64,000 bases of DNA from Benincasa hispida (GCF_009727055.1 NC_052353.1:60502079-60566078), one strand, 5' to 3'; numbered from the stretch's first letter, positions 1 through 11,490 are shown. Notes: generated by a model from the letters alone, not told the origin. A program made the numbers and translations.

Positions 1-28
1 CCAAGGTATCATTAATCAGTTATCTAAG

Positions 29-614
29 ATGAATATCAAGTTTGAGGATGAGATACATAGGTTATGGGTCATTGGTACATTATCAAACTCGTGGGAGACA
101 TTTAGAACTTCCTTATCAAACTCAACCCCAAATGGTGTACTAAGTACGGACTTAGTAAAAAGTAGCGTATTAAACGAGGAGATGAGAAGAAAGTCACAGG
201 GCTCTTATTCACAATTAGATATTCTTATTACTGAAATAAGGGGGAGGAGTAAGATCAAAGGTTCGACAGATAAAGATAGAAACAAAAGTAAGAGTGGCCG
301 GTTTGCAAATGTTGAGTGTCATTATTTTCATGTGTCAAAGGCATATAAATAAGCATTGTCGGAAATTTAAAAGGGATAACAAAAATGATAAAGGCAAGGA
401 AAAGAAGAATGATGATGATAGTGATGTAGACACGATTACTGTAGCCACTGGAGATTTTTACATCTTATTCAATGGTGATGTTATAAATCTTACTACACAA
501 CATAACAGTTGGGTAACTGACAGTGGTGCCTCAGTTCAACATCAAAGAAGGATTTCTTTGCATCCTATGCACTTGATGATTTTGGCAATGTTGGAATGGG
601 TAATAATGGATTAG
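29..614 (+). pseudogene. copia gag and protease fragment
   Basis: The first piece (29-352) resembles the UBN2-type gag of plant copia elements and ends in a degenerate zinc knuckle (CHYF...), where the second cysteine has become phenylalanine. A frameshift near 350 moves the rest of the knuckle (...NKHCRKFKRD) into the next frame. That frame continues to a lysine- and aspartate-rich linker and then to the protease active site WVTDSGAS at about 510-533. The gag packages element RNA and the aspartic protease cleaves the polyprotein. The frameshift and lost cysteine make both non-functional here. Confidence 0.8.
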
Positions 615-678
615 CAAAAACAATTGGCATCGGAGATTTACACTTAGAGAAGAAGAATGGTTTCAAGCTGATAAGAAT

Positions 679-1505
679 GTGAAGCACATTCTTGATATTC
701 ACATGAATTTGATTTTTATAAGTAAGCTTGATGATGAAGGTTACTGCAACACCTTCTATGAAGGTAAATGGAAGCTTACTAAAAGCTCTATGTTGGTAGC
801 TAAGGGAGAGAAATATTCCTCATTGTATTATATGGAGGCTAAGATTATTGATTGTGATATAAATACAGTAAATGATGAAGTGAGTGTTGAGATTTGGCAT
901 AAAAGACTCAGTCACATAAGTGAGAAGGATTTGAAGATATTAACCAAGAAAAATCATCTTTCTAATATAAAGAGTGCACTCCTAAAAAGTTGTTCTCATT
1001 GTTTAGCAGGAAAGCAGACTAGAGTTACTTTTAAGTCATCTCAACATTCAAAGAAACCAAATGTACTAGATTTAGTACATTCTTATGTGGGTGGTCCTAC
1101 GAAAATAAAAACTCTTGGAGGTGTGTCATATTTGGTGACGTCTATTGATGATCATTCAAGAAAAATGTGGGTCTATACCTTGAAGACTAAAGATCAGGTG
1201 TTACAGGTGTTTAAACAGTTTCATGCCTTTGTTGAGAGAGAAACTGATAAAAAGTTGAAGTGTTTTAGGATTGATAATGGAGGTGAGTATTATGGACTTT
1301 TTTATGAGTATTACAGAATCATGGTATTTGACATCAAAAGACACCTCGTAAGACTCCTTAGTTAAATGGGATAGCTGAGAGAATGAACAAAACACTAGTT
1401 GAGAGAATGAAATGCTTGCTTTCAAAGGTCACAGTTATCGTAATCGTTCTGGAGTGAAGCATTGAATACAGTTGTACATGTTTTGAATCTCACACTATGT
1501 GTTCC
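679..1505 (+). pseudogene. copia GAG-pre-integrase and integrase fragment
   Basis: The reading frame 679-1365 holds a GAG-pre-integrase zinc-binding segment (HKRLSHIS...CSHCLAGKQ). The start of the DDE integrase core follows, with SIDDHSRKMWVY and the second-aspartate motif FRIDNGGEY. The frame is lost near 1320, and the remainder (NGIAERMNKTL, then FWSEALNTVVHVLNL) is read in other frames up to about 1505. Sequence then switches to unrelated LTR DNA. The glutamate-containing end of the catalytic triad is present only in the shifted frame, so the gene is dead. Confidence 0.85.
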
Positions 1506-1506
1506 T

Positions 1507-2625
1507 TGATGGAACAAACACATGCACAATGGAAGAAAAAACGGATCTAAAGTACTTTAATTAGGTTAATCTTAAAGAATAAGCATGCAATTAAATAAAT
1601 TACAAAGGGATAGAAAAAATACAATCTTTGTAGACTTAAATCTTCTCCAAAATATCTCCAATCTCCTCACAAATGGTTCGTAGACCACCACGAGAGTCTT
1701 CTCGACTATTCTCCAGCCTTAGAATGGGATTGTGAGATCCAGTGAATGACTAATTTGGAGAGAAAAATGTTAAGTATTTGAGAGAAAAAAATTATGAAAT
1801 TATCACATAATCTCATAAATTTCCACTTGGCCAAGAGGTTTAAAACTTTCTTGTAAAAACCATTTTATGCAAAAACATGAAACTTTGAGTTTCATAAGAA
1901 TTTGATACTAAAAAATCCACTAACTCAAAGTGGGATTAGTGGGGCAATGTCTTTAATTGAAGATTCAAGACAACACTTAGCAATGCAAATGTTGACATTT
2001 CCTACTTGTTGGATCTTTCCACTAACTTGGTCAAAGGTCAAAGTTTGACTCTCAAAGTCCAAAGTCAACAAATTTGACTTTTTGACTTTCAAAGTCAAAA
2101 GTTAACATTTTGACTTTCATTGCATTTTTTACCTTGTCAACAATTTTGACTTTTAATGCAATTTTGACCAATTCCATCTAGTTTCAAAATTAATTCTAAT
2201 AATTAATTTTAAAAATTGAAATTAAAATTAATTAATTTAATTAATTTAATTTAGTATTAAATCCAACACTAATCCCAATCATTATGAATCCCTATTCATA
2301 ATCTTGATATTTAAATCTAATATCTCATATTTTCTCTCTCTTTATGTTTAATTCACAATTAAATATTAGGTTAAATATATCATATATATTTAACATTTTG
2401 CTCCAAAAATCGAATTTGAACACTTCAAATTCGTTCGTCACATTGTTCTAAGATTCAATCCGATATGAGCTAGTAGGGGGACCTCATGGACCTATAGACC
2501 ATGGGCTCCAACGATTCGATATTAACCAGCTAAACTCTTTAACCTAATTAACCACCATTCGTTAACTACCGGGTCACTTCACTAAAGCCCAGTAGTTGCA
2601 CTCCTCTCACTATAGATATATTATT
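1507..2625 (-). repeat. LTR fragment of the large copia LTR family, minus orientation
   Basis: The segment starts on the plus strand with TGATGGAAC. It runs into sequence collinear with the minus-oriented LTR at 9195-11249, for example the stretch around 2510-2600 (CTCCAACG..., CATTCGTTAACTACCGGG..., CAGTAGTTGCACTC) against about 10255-10355. It lacks the beginning of that LTR and instead abuts plus-oriented LTR starts at about 2614. It interrupts copia A inside its integrase. There is no coding content; the middle is very AT-rich. Confidence 0.6.
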
Positions 2626-2936
2626 ATTGGGAATGGCATCCTAAATCTCCTTGTAATCTCGTAGTTTGTAAACTTTGTATAAACATATTGTTGTTAATAA
2701 AATAAGTGTTATTATATATATCTCCTTGTAGATATATTGTTATTGGGAATGGTGTCCTAAATCTCTTTGTAATCTCGTAGTTTGTAAACTCTGTATAAAC
2801 ATATTGTTATTAATAAAATAAGTGTTATTTTATAAACATATACTCAATTCAATAAACTAAGATATGAGGTTATTTCATGTAATTTAAAAAAGTATGTAGA
2901 GACATACAAGTGGATCTTGTTTAAATAATAACCTAA
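2614..2936 (+). repeat. Duplicated copia LTR start, plus orientation
   Basis: A block of about 116 bp occurs twice in tandem (about 2614-2713 and 2730-2828). Both copies read TATTGGGAATGG, a shared CCTAAATCTC region and CTCGTAGTTTGTAAACT, ending in AATAAAATAAGTGTTATT. The second copy continues as an LTR start (TG at 2738) up to 2936, with the motif GTATGTAGAGACATAC also seen near 34307 and, reversed, near 36690. It is cut at 2937 by another TG-starting segment. Confidence 0.6.
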
Positions 2937-3041
2937 TGTCACACCCTGCCCAGACCACCCTCTTAGTCTAGAAAAGAGCGTGATTGCAGCAGTTATCAAC
3001 CCTGTGGCTGACACTTACTGCCTACTAACTGTTGCAGAATA

Positions 3042-3053
3042 ACTCTGATACCA
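3042..3053 (-). other. Primer-binding site, initiator tRNA-Met type
   Basis: The minus strand reads TGGTATCAGAGT, matching the usual plant LTR-element primer-binding site TGGTATCAGAGC at 11 of 12 positions. Confidence 0.6.
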
Positions 3054-4496
3054 ATATAAAATGCATATACAACGGAATATCTTTAGGCCAAAATTTATAA
3101 TTCAGAAACATAATATATTTAGAGTCCTTACAACACTAGATTCACAAGTCCCAAAACCCAAAAATCTTAGTCCCTATACGAACAACAGTAACATGTGTAC
3201 AATATTAACAGTAACCACCTAAACAGAAGGGTTACAAATCTCTTTATCCTTTAGTGGCAGAGCAGACGCAGAGCTATCTTTAAAGGATTTAACCGCTATC
3301 TGTGGAGAGAGAGGGGGGGGGGAGAAAACATTTGAATACGGGGTGAGCTTGCGCCTAGTGAGTGACTTAAGAAAGATAATTGATTCTCATGAAAAATTTC
3401 AATAAAGAGTTTAACTGAAACATAAGCTTCTACAGTACTTGTACTGCAGTATAAACATTTTCCAAGCATAAAACATATAAAACTGTTTTAATCATAAAAC
3501 AATCAAGCTATTTCTCGGTTGAGAATAACCCTTACTGTGGATAAAACAATCCCAACACCAACTGCTAGTCAAGAGAGAACCCTTTTGCTCAATCTCTGAC
3601 TCTAACTACCTACGTGCACATGAACATACTAAGTACCGTCATACCTTAGGTACTTCTATTCAGATACCTTCTCAAACGTCCTTCAGTACCAATAGATACC
3701 TTCTCAAATGTCCTTCAGTATCTAGTTGGGCGGATACCTTCTCAAATGTCCTTTGGTATCGCACTTTAAGTAAAACTAGTCATAAATGACTTTCTCTTTA
3801 AAGCATGTAAAGTATAACACATATAAAAACATGATTTTAAAGGTAATAATGCATGCTGAGTATATTTAATACATATAAATCGCTTTTCAACAATTTCTCA
3901 CACATGCATGGGTTTAAAACATAATTCATGGTTTGCTTGGAAATCACTTTGTAAAACTAGCTAGCATAAGAATAATCTTCTTTAAAATATGCTTTCTATC
4001 AAACATTTTTAAGCAAACATTTCAGTCAGAACGTTTTAGCCACTCACCTTGATTGCTTAGGAGCTTTTCACTCTAGTAGCTCCGTTTTCTACCTCAGGCT
4101 CCCTTTTCACCCCCTAAAATTTGAGCTTAGAACTCTTCGTAGTTTGGCCGAAATCACAAAATCTTCAAGACTGACCAAACCGATCTGACAGCCTGACACT
4201 TCTATCTTCTTCTCAATTTCCAGCTCGATCCCTTCGAGCTTTTCCTCGGAAGCCCTACTCTGAAAACTAGACTCTCAGAGCTTTCAGGTGACTTTGAAAT
4301 CACTCTAAACGCACGAGTAAATTGGGAGAACTCCTCGTCCCAAGTTGATGCGTCTTCTTCAGACTTCACTGTCCAATGCGTCCTCTTTAAAATTCTATGA
4401 CTAACGCATGGATTTGGCTCCAACACAAGGTTTGCTCAACATTCCCACTCTTTTTACGGTAATTCTGAATTGTGATCTAAAAATGAAGTCTCTTGG

Positions 4497-4508
4497 CTCT
4501 ATTTATAG
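4497..4508 (-). promoter_or_regulatory. TATA box of the minus-strand LTR
   Basis: The minus strand reads CTATAAATAGAG, a good plant TATA box, placed where a U3/R boundary would be expected for the LTR that extends leftward from here. Confidence 0.4.
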
Positions 4509-4510
4509 AC

Positions 4511-5160
4511 GTCTAAACCTTCCCTAGAGTTGACACCACCTACTTGGCTGCATGACCTACTAGATGATCCTACTTCAACAACTCTTGTTGAGGTGTTGGG
4601 TTCTTCAAAAACTCTTTTTGAAAGTTCAGTAGATTCCTTGGAAAGTTCATTCAACACTACTTTACTACGGGGCTTGTGCTCCCTTATATGATCTTCTTCT
4701 AGAAAAGTAACGTTTGTCGAAATCAACACTTTATTTTCATTAGATTGAAGAAGTGACCACCTCTTGTTCCTTTGGGGTAGCCTACAAATAGGCACAATTT
4801 TGAACGAGATTCCAGTCTCCAAGGATTTGCCTCAAGTATGTGTACTGGACAACCCCGAATTCTAAAATGATGTAAACTAACTTTACGGTCATTTCATAAC
4901 TCCAAAGGTGTTCTCATAACACTCTTGGATGGAACATGGTTCAAAATATACATTGCAGTATATACTGTAAAACTCAAAAACGAATCAGGTAAGGAAGCGT
5001 AACTCATTATAGACCAAACCATGTCCAACAAGGTTCGATTTTCGTAACTCATTATAGACCAAACCATGTCCAACAAGGTTCGATTTTTTCTTTCTAATAC
5101 ACCATTTTGCTGAGGTGTACTGGGTGCTGAGAGTTGGGATACTATTCTATGCTCTATCAA
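4511..5160 (-). pseudogene. copia integrase C-terminal part and connector
   Basis: The 4894-5160 frame contains STPQQNGVLERKNRTLLDM, the end of the copia integrase core with its catalytic glutamate, followed by FTVYTAMYILNHVPSK. A 15-codon block is duplicated in frame (see 4998-5087). The next frame, 4499-4822, reads as the integrase C-terminal and connector region (YPKETRGG-like, then NVTFLEEDHIREHKPRSK, then a serine-rich tail). The two pieces are separated by a frameshift between about 4823 and 4893. Integrase inserts element cDNA into the host chromosome; this copy cannot work. Confidence 0.8.
4998..5087 (-). repeat. 45-bp in-frame tandem duplication inside integrase
   Basis: Two near-perfect copies of a 45-bp unit lie back to back. 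On the minus strand each encodes NRTLLDMVWSIMSY plus one residue. The frame is kept, so 15 codons of integrase are simply repeated. Confidence 0.9.
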
Positions 5161-5616
5161 ATAATTCTATGATGTAAGATCCAAAAACTCTTCACCTTGA
5201 TTAGATCGAAATGTCTTAATTGTTCTATTTAATGCATTTTCAACTTCGGCCTTAAACTCTTAGAACTTTTCAAAGGATTGAGACTTATGTTGCATCAAAT
5301 AAACATACCCATACTTGAACAATCATCAGTAAAAGTGATGAAATATTCAAACCCTCCTCTTGCTTTTACATTCATCGGACCATAGAAGTCTGAATATACT
5401 AGTTCTAAGGGTTCTTTGGCCTTATGACGTTTTCCAGTAAAAGATCTTTTAGTCATTTTGTCTTAGGCATGACTCACACACAGGTAAAGAATTTTCTTCT
5501 AACTCGCTTAGAAGTCCATTCTTTACCAATCTCTCAATCCTATTGAGATTGACGTGTCCTAATTTTAGGTGCCAAAGTTGGACATTTTCTTTAGGAGAAA
5601 TTCTAAGTCTTTTATT

Positions 5617-6094
5617 TTAAGTTACCACAGTTTTAAACATTTCAGTGTTAAGAAGGGATTTAATTGCTATTAGTCTTAGCATATAAAGATTATCTTCGAG
5701 ATTTATAAAACAAACATATACCATTTTGTAAATAAACACTTTATTTACATTAAAAAAGATAGAATAATTTTGTTCTAACAAATATTTTACAGAAATAAGG
5801 TTCATTTTCAAATTTGGAACTAAAAAATACATTATCTAGTATAATATATGATTTCTTTAAATAAAGTTGAAGTCCTCCCACTGTTGTAGCTAAGACGACA
5901 TGTCCAACTCCAAACCGCATCGTTATTTCTCCAACTTCCAGTTGCCGCCAGGAATTAATTCCCTGAAATGAATAAAAAATATAGCTAGTGGCGTCTGAAT
6001 CAATTATCCAGGCCGAATCATCATTCTCTACTAAACAGGTTTCCAAAACAAGTAAATCGAATTTACCTTTCTTGGCCTTCTTCTTCTCTACCAA
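5617..6094 (-). pseudogene. copia protease region
   Basis: The frame 5750-6094 includes SAWIIDSDATSYIF, the copia protease active-site region in which the usual DSG(A) triad has become DSDA. It continues with the typical post-active-site segment (MRFGVGHVVLATTVGGLQL) and then shifts frame. A second frame (5617-5832) carries the following LVPNLKMNLISVKYLL segment, typical of the stretch before GAG-pre-integrase. The glycine loss and frameshift indicate a dead protease. Confidence 0.8.
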
Positions 6095-6170
6095 GTATTT
6101 GGGACAGTTCCTTTTCGAATGTCCCTTCTGGTTGCAATGGAAATAAATTTCCTTTGCATCCTTGGATTTC

Positions 6171-6929
6171 TTACCTTTTGGACAGTAGCTGGTGGGTTAG
6201 CTTTCCCCTTTTCACTTTTTTTTTCTTCCACTTTTTGGTGTCGAAAGAAGAAGGCACAGACTTTGTCCCAGAGATCGAACCTATGAAGAACTTCTTAGAG
6301 GATGAAGCAACATTTGCCTCACCCTTCTGTTCCTCGCTTTTCATCAAGGACTGGAAGGTCTGTAGCTCATTGAGCAAGGTGGTCAGGTTGTAGTCAATCC
6401 TGTTCATAATAAAATTGCTACGGAACTGCAGGAAACTTTCAGGTAAAGTTTTCAAGATGAAGCTAACCTAACTGACTTCATTGATGATGGACTCATTCAT
6501 CTCCGTCACGTTGAAGTGGACCATCATGTTGAGAACATGTTCTCTAACAGATGCCCCTTCTTGTATACGGACATTGAAGATGTATTTAAGAGTGTCGTGC
6601 GTGAGTTGTGTGGACGGTTGTCCGAACATTCCCCTTATGGACTCCATGATCTCACAGGCCGTGAGTATGGGCTCATGCTTCTTGGCCAAGACTTCATAAA
6701 GGCTTGCCAAGATGTATGTTCGGGCCTTCTTGTTTGCCTGTGTCTATCGCTCATATGCTTCTCAAATATTTCGAGCAACATTTGAAGTTAGAATGGGAGG
6801 ATAGTCCTTCATTAAGATAAACCAGAGGTCATCGATGATCAAAATAGTGTTGATTGTGTTTTTCCAAGTTGTGTAATTATCGCCCGTTAGTTTGTTTGCG
6901 ACGAGTAAATTAAAAGTCACAAAAGTCAT
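6171..6929 (-). pseudogene. copia gag
   Basis: The start is the ATG at 6929, giving MTFVTFNLL... and KLTGDNYTTWK, the N-terminus of a plant copia gag. Two in-frame stops follow in the segment before LASLYEVLAKKHEPILTA, which replace likely tryptophans. The frame 6468-6710 has the UBN2-type gag core (ESIRGMFGQPS, LKYIFNVRIQEG, VREHVLNMMVHFN). The frame 6171-6455 has the C-terminal gag half, with a lysine-rich stretch ending at the zinc-knuckle region near 6100-6170. Read-through is impossible as written. Confidence 0.8.
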
Positions 6930-9180
6930 AATGAATAAAATTTGCTGAAACCATACAGATTATTTATATTAGTCTATTTGCATTAAACCACTTTAAAAAA
7001 TTAGCAAAATAATCTAATGTACCCTAAGTGACATCTATTCTGCAATGATACTTCAGTGAGACAGGACAAAAGCCATCGTAGGGTGAATAAATGCCCTTTC
7101 ACTGAAATGAGACAATCTCAACCAATATACAGAACAACTCCTTGTTAGTGTAACTATCAATCACCATTGTTCGGTCCAGAAATAGTTAAACTCTCTTAAC
7201 ATTTCTTGTAAGTGTGACCCCTCGTTTTAAATTCTAGAGTTCTGCCCTAATGAGCCAACCATAGGGAAAAACCGATTGGGGCAAAAACTAAAGTAACCAT
7301 TATCTATTTCTGGAGTTTGAATAAAGTGTCATGCAAAAATGTCATCCGTAGGGGGACACTTAAGGTGGCACGTGACCGTGCATGAGACTTTACTTCAAAC
7401 TAATGAGAGAGATTGAGGGATGTGTTGTCACACGTCCCGCTCCTACTTACTATAAACACTCTCTCCATTCACCTTGATATTGATCTATACAAACACCATC
7501 TGTAGATGGACACTCAAAGTGCCTCAAGGCCGAGTATAGATCTCATGGTGTGAACTTTTAAGGAGAAACATGAAGAGGATAAAATGAAGTATTATCATAT
7601 ATCCCATTCCTCCCACTGAGCATTTTACCTAGGATTAATAACTTAGGAAAATCTGGCTACTGATTTTAACTAAGTGATTTGTTTAATTTGCCTAAAAACA
7701 ACATTTACTTTAGATAGTTAAACAATTTTTTTATTAAGATTTATTAAACACTTTAACAAACGTTAACCAATAATTACATGCTTGTAACAAATTTATCTAA
7801 TTCACCTTTCTAGGTAAGTTTCCAGGTAGGGGGTTACGTTTCCGTTAACTTAAATACCCCAACATAGACAGAACTAGCCTTAGATAAAATGTCCCTTATA
7901 GATATATTTGTTCTAATGTTAATCTTTTAAATGAAACCAATTTAATTCTATTAAACTGACTAAAAGATTAAACTAAAATTTTTAATCTCATTAGAAATGT
8001 GATCTTAAGTCTATATGATTCAAGATTTAAAACTATTTTAAAAATGAATTTAACCTAAGGTTTGCATGTAATTCTGATTTCTCGATTTTAATTTCTAATT
8101 TCATTTTGTTATAACAATTATAAGCAAATGAAATAAATTAAAACCATACATTGCATTCATTAACATACTTAGTAAATTATAACTATTATAAATTACTTAA
8201 GGTAATGTCATGCTTCATGCAATTTCATTTCATTACTAACATACATAACAATTATATACTAAAGTAATGAAATTATTAATATCATACTTCAAACATACAT
8301 TCATACTATATATTATAACTCTTATAATATATATGATGCATGTATATGTTATTAATGCATGCATGTATATATTATAAAATTCTATATGATACATGAGCAT
8401 GCTATAAAATTAAATCATGCAACTAAATATATATTATAACAATTATAATATAAATGATGCATGAAATTAAATGCATAACCTATGATGGGATTTAATACTA
8501 TATGACATATAATAATAAATTTTAAATCATACATCACATGCATAATTTAAAGGCAACTAATGGACCAGGATTAGATACCTAAAACAAAATAAATTTAACT
8601 ATTAAAAATTAATAGATAATCAACCGATTCAAAACAAGCAAACGGGACCTTGAACTGTTTGAACCGAACCATCCAGCCTTCAAACCGGACCCGAACCGCT
8701 TGAACTAACCGAACTACAAGCGAACCAAACGAGCCACGAACCGAATCGGACAAGAACCGATTTGTTCTTTTCATCTTGGAGCGTTGCAACACTACAGAAA
8801 GAACACATTGTTTTTCATTGCAGCGTTGCAACGCTAGGGCACAACGTTGCAACGCTACGGTACAACCACATTCCTCATCGTTTCTCTGTTGAATTTGGTC
8901 TCGTTTTCTTCAGATCGTCACTGAAAACATCACGAGCGACTCAAAACTTAAATGTACAGACTCGATAGCAAAATTATATCCCAAAACAGGCTCTTACAAA
9001 ACAATTTTGTAAAAAAAGAAAGCAATGAACAAAGTATCAATCCCAAAAACCATCCATAATTGCAATACCAAACACATTCACAATGGTTCATCAAATGAAA
9101 ATTCTACAAAATGCTAAATCCCACCATTAAATTGTAAAAACATTATGAAATTTTGGAAAAAATTTGGGCCAAAAAACCCC
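6930..9180 (-). other. Non-coding leader of copia element B
   Basis: About 2.25 kb separates the primer-binding site from the gag start, unusually long for a copia leader. It holds no convincing reading frame. Its middle (about 7900-8570) is extremely AT-rich with repeated ATGCATG and TATAATATA words. Its upstream end has three copies of a 14-bp palindrome (8780-8856). Part of it may be a later insertion or a spliced leader intron; the sequence alone does not decide. Confidence 0.45.
8780..8856. repeat. Three copies of the palindrome AGCGTTGCAACGCT
   Basis: Copies lie at 8780-8793 (AGCGTTGCAACACT), 8822-8835 (perfect AGCGTTGCAACGCT) and 8843-8856 (AACGTTGCAACGCT). The perfect copy is self-complementary over 14 bp. 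The spacings are 42 and 21 bp from start to start. The surrounding DNA is AT-rich, so the CpG-containing palindrome stands out. Confidence 0.85.
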
Positions 9181-9192
9181 GCTCTAATACAA
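9181..9192 (-). other. Primer-binding site of copia element B
   Basis: The minus strand reads TTGTATTAGAGC, matching TGGTATCAGAGC at 10 of 12 positions, two bases from the LTR end at 9195. It fixes the element's orientation and LTR boundary. Confidence 0.65.
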
Positions 9193-9194
9193 AT

Positions 9195-11249
9195 TGAAAG
9201 AACTATTAAAGGAACTTGTGTGAAAAACGAGATCGGACCGAAACCCAAAATTTACAGAATTAGAACTTTACAGCAAACAAACAGAAAATATGCATTTAAT
9301 TGAAGAACAATACAACATGCTAAATCAAATTTATAGAAGAGAAAAAATGGGTTTAGAAACCCTTACCTTTGAAGATCGATCTTCAATTGTAAAACCCTCG
9401 AACCAAAAAGGAATACCACCATGATGTTACCACTGTATTCTCTGGATGAGAATCCAGGAGGTGTGGGCTCTGACTATTATGGATGAGGGAGATTAAGAGA
9501 TTGAGAGAAGAGATGAGAAGAAAAATTTGGGGAAGCTTGAGAGGAAATTACAGAACCCTTTTGTAATTCAATTCCAGGAAGAAAAGATGAACAACCATTA
9601 TTCCACACAACTGGCTTTCCACTAACATAGTAGAGAGAAAAGAGGGATGGAGTTACAACTCCCTCCTTAAATTATTATTTTAAAAATAAAAAAAAAATTT
9701 AATAAATACACTAATATATATATATATATATATATGATAACTACTTTATCATATAATATATATTAAACTTTATATTAATCATATTAATAGAACTAAGACC
9801 TTTAATTTCCTTAAATAATTTGAACAATTCAAATTACTCCAAAAATAATNCTACTTTATCATATAATATATATTAAACTTTATATTATATCAAATATAGT
9901 ATATAACAAATATAACATATAGTTTAATACTGTATCTAATTCAATATAACCTATAGTTTAATTCTCTCAACCACGATATTTAATATAAATTCCATTTATA
10001 TTAAATTTAATTATATGAATCTAATTGACATAATTAATATTTGAATTATATTAAAATATTTAATTTTCTCTCAAAAAGACTTCATATTATAATGTATCAA
10101 ATACATTATAGTAATTATATCATATATAATTAAATTAAATTATTTATATCACATATAATTAATTTGAACAATTCAAATTAATCCAAAAATTGATTCTCAT
10201 TAGTTTCTGTTGAGCTACAGAGGGGATTTCATGGACTTGTAGAACTGTAACTTGAAGCTCCAACAGTAAGTGAATAATTAATTAAACTCTATAATTAAAA
10301 TATTCATCATTCGTTAATTGTCGGGCACTCCACTAAAGACCGACAGTTGCACTCTTCGCACTAAATATATTTTTGTATCCATTGGATATAACCAATCAAC
10401 AGTACGATGACCCTCCACAAATTGCTCGTAAGTACAGTTGGGCCAAAATTACCATTTTGCCCCTGTAATTACATCTAACTCTTTAATTACCACCGTTCCC
10501 TCTAATGAACAATAAATCATAGTTCAACTATGACCAAACCCCTCTCGGGCCAGGAGAGGTGTGGCGTCACATTGTTCAAGCCTTGGAAGGGAGCAATTTA
10601 TCTACTTACCCCAACGTTAGAGAATGAGTGAATTTCTTCTTGTGTAGTTGTGTTCTCAACTCCCTAATCAGACAAATCCCCAAAATGATAGGCTTGTTGA
10701 GTCGGCGATTTGGCCACTCTCACCCATACAAATAGGACCCCCTTCCTAGGCAAGAGTTCACAACTAACTGAGGATTTACGTCATGTTACCTATGGTCATC
10801 TTGGTGAAATGCAAGTCTCTATTATGAACGGTGTTATATAATAAGACTAAACATTTCGTGGTCCGATCTTATACAAACTCCTTTGTATAGAATACCTCCA
10901 CTCACATGTCTCCACATGCTTGATCAGGATCAGATCATTCGTAGCACTTTACGACAATTGTAACATCTACGAAGCGGGTTGTACTCATAGTGTCACTAGG
11001 ATAAGGTATCCAGTCTTATGCATCTACTACATACTATTTAGATTATCACTTAAACATGATCGACTCGTATGTCTCTACATCCATGTTTAAGCTACAAGAT
11101 AACTTTGGATGTTAGTTTATTGGTTTGTGGATTAATGCAACTAAATGTCAAATAAAACATCGTGTATATTTTATTAGATAAATAAGATGTTTGTACAATA
11201 CAATTACAAACTATAGAACCCTACGAGATTTAGGGTATCAACCCTAACA
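9195..11249 (-). repeat. 5' LTR of copia element B (2055 bp)
   Basis: On the minus strand it starts TGTTAGGGTTGATACCC (11249) and ends TAGTTCTTTCA (9195), giving TG...CA termini, followed by the primer-binding site. It shares long collinear blocks with the LTRs at 34728-36870 (same orientation) and 34099-38159 (opposite orientation). The base call N at 9850 and the duplicated 37-mer around it suggest an imperfectly closed assembly gap in its AT-rich part. Confidence 0.8.
9741..9887. other. Single N flanked by a duplicated 37-bp sequence
   Basis: A 37-bp sequence starting CTACTTTATCATATAATA occurs at 9741-9777 and again at 9851-9887, directly after an N at 9850. This pattern is typical of two contig ends that overlap but were joined without merging. 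The intervening DNA (9778-9849) may therefore be out of place or partly duplicated. Confidence 0.65.
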
Positions 11250-11254
11250 ATATT

Positions 11255-11490
11255 TACTGTGTATGCCTCTAGTTGTGACTAGAGAGAACTCGTTGTAACC
11301 CATTATTAATTATAGTGGAGATTTTGACTTCGATCTGTGGTTTTTTACTCCTCCCATTGAGGGGGTTTTTTCACGTTAAAATTGCTTGTCCTTACTTAAT
11401 TATTATTGATGTTGATAGTTGATTAGTATTCTATTAGATTCACATAAGAGTGGGATAATTGATCCGAAAAATATAGTGTTTATCCCAACA
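11255..11490 (+). repeat. LTR 3' end fragment of another copia element, plus orientation
   Basis: The segment includes TTGTGACTAGAGAGAACTCG, a G-rich run near 11340-11365 and the LTR-like ending TTTATCCCAACA at 11490. A degenerate GTTTGGGGC follows where a primer-binding site would be. This appears to be the residual target into which copia B inserted. No internal region survives. Confidence 0.4.

Larger units (their letters stand above)
1..1506 (+). mobile_element. Ty1/copia remnant A (gag to integrase), truncated
   Basis: The order of domains is gag, zinc knuckle, protease, GAG-pre-integrase, integrase, which is the copia order. The left end runs out of the window. The right end is cut inside the integrase at about 1506, where an LTR-like sequence of the opposite orientation begins with TG. 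No reverse transcriptase follows. Several frameshifts separate the domain pieces, so this is a dead copy. The lineage within copia cannot be assigned without alignment. Confidence 0.85.
2937..4510 (-). mobile_element. LTR and leader of an unclassified LTR retrotransposon, minus strand
   Basis: Read on the minus strand, a strong TATA box (CTATAAATAGAG) lies at the high-coordinate end. About 1.4 kb of non-coding DNA follows, then a primer-binding site TGGTATCAGAGT (3042-3053), then leader sequence ending GGGTGTGACA at 2937. That order fits a 5' LTR plus the start of an internal region, with the coding part missing. A tandem set near 3655-3760 repeats GATACCTTCTCAAA followed by GTCCTT three times. 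The right end merges with copia B coding DNA near 4510. No protein domain is recognisable. The family is unknown to me. Confidence 0.45.
4511..11249 (-). mobile_element. Ty1/copia element B, 5' LTR to integrase, 3' part missing
   Basis: On the minus strand this holds a 5' LTR (11249 to 9195), an adjacent primer-binding site (9192-9181) and a long non-coding leader (about 9180 to 6930). Gag (from ATG at 6929), protease, GAG-pre-integrase and integrase pieces follow, ending near 4511. Reverse transcriptase, RNase H and the 3' LTR are absent. The left end is replaced by a different LTR segment. Two nonsense codons sit at likely tryptophan positions early in gag, and the protease active site is altered, so the copy is inactive. 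Confidence 0.85.

Noticed and set aside
4202..4822. Minus-strand frames suggesting a host gene next to the integrase
   Set aside because: The 4499-4822 frame is the copia integrase connector (FLEEDHIREHKPRSK). The 4202-4426 frame is inside an LTR-like segment with no similarity.
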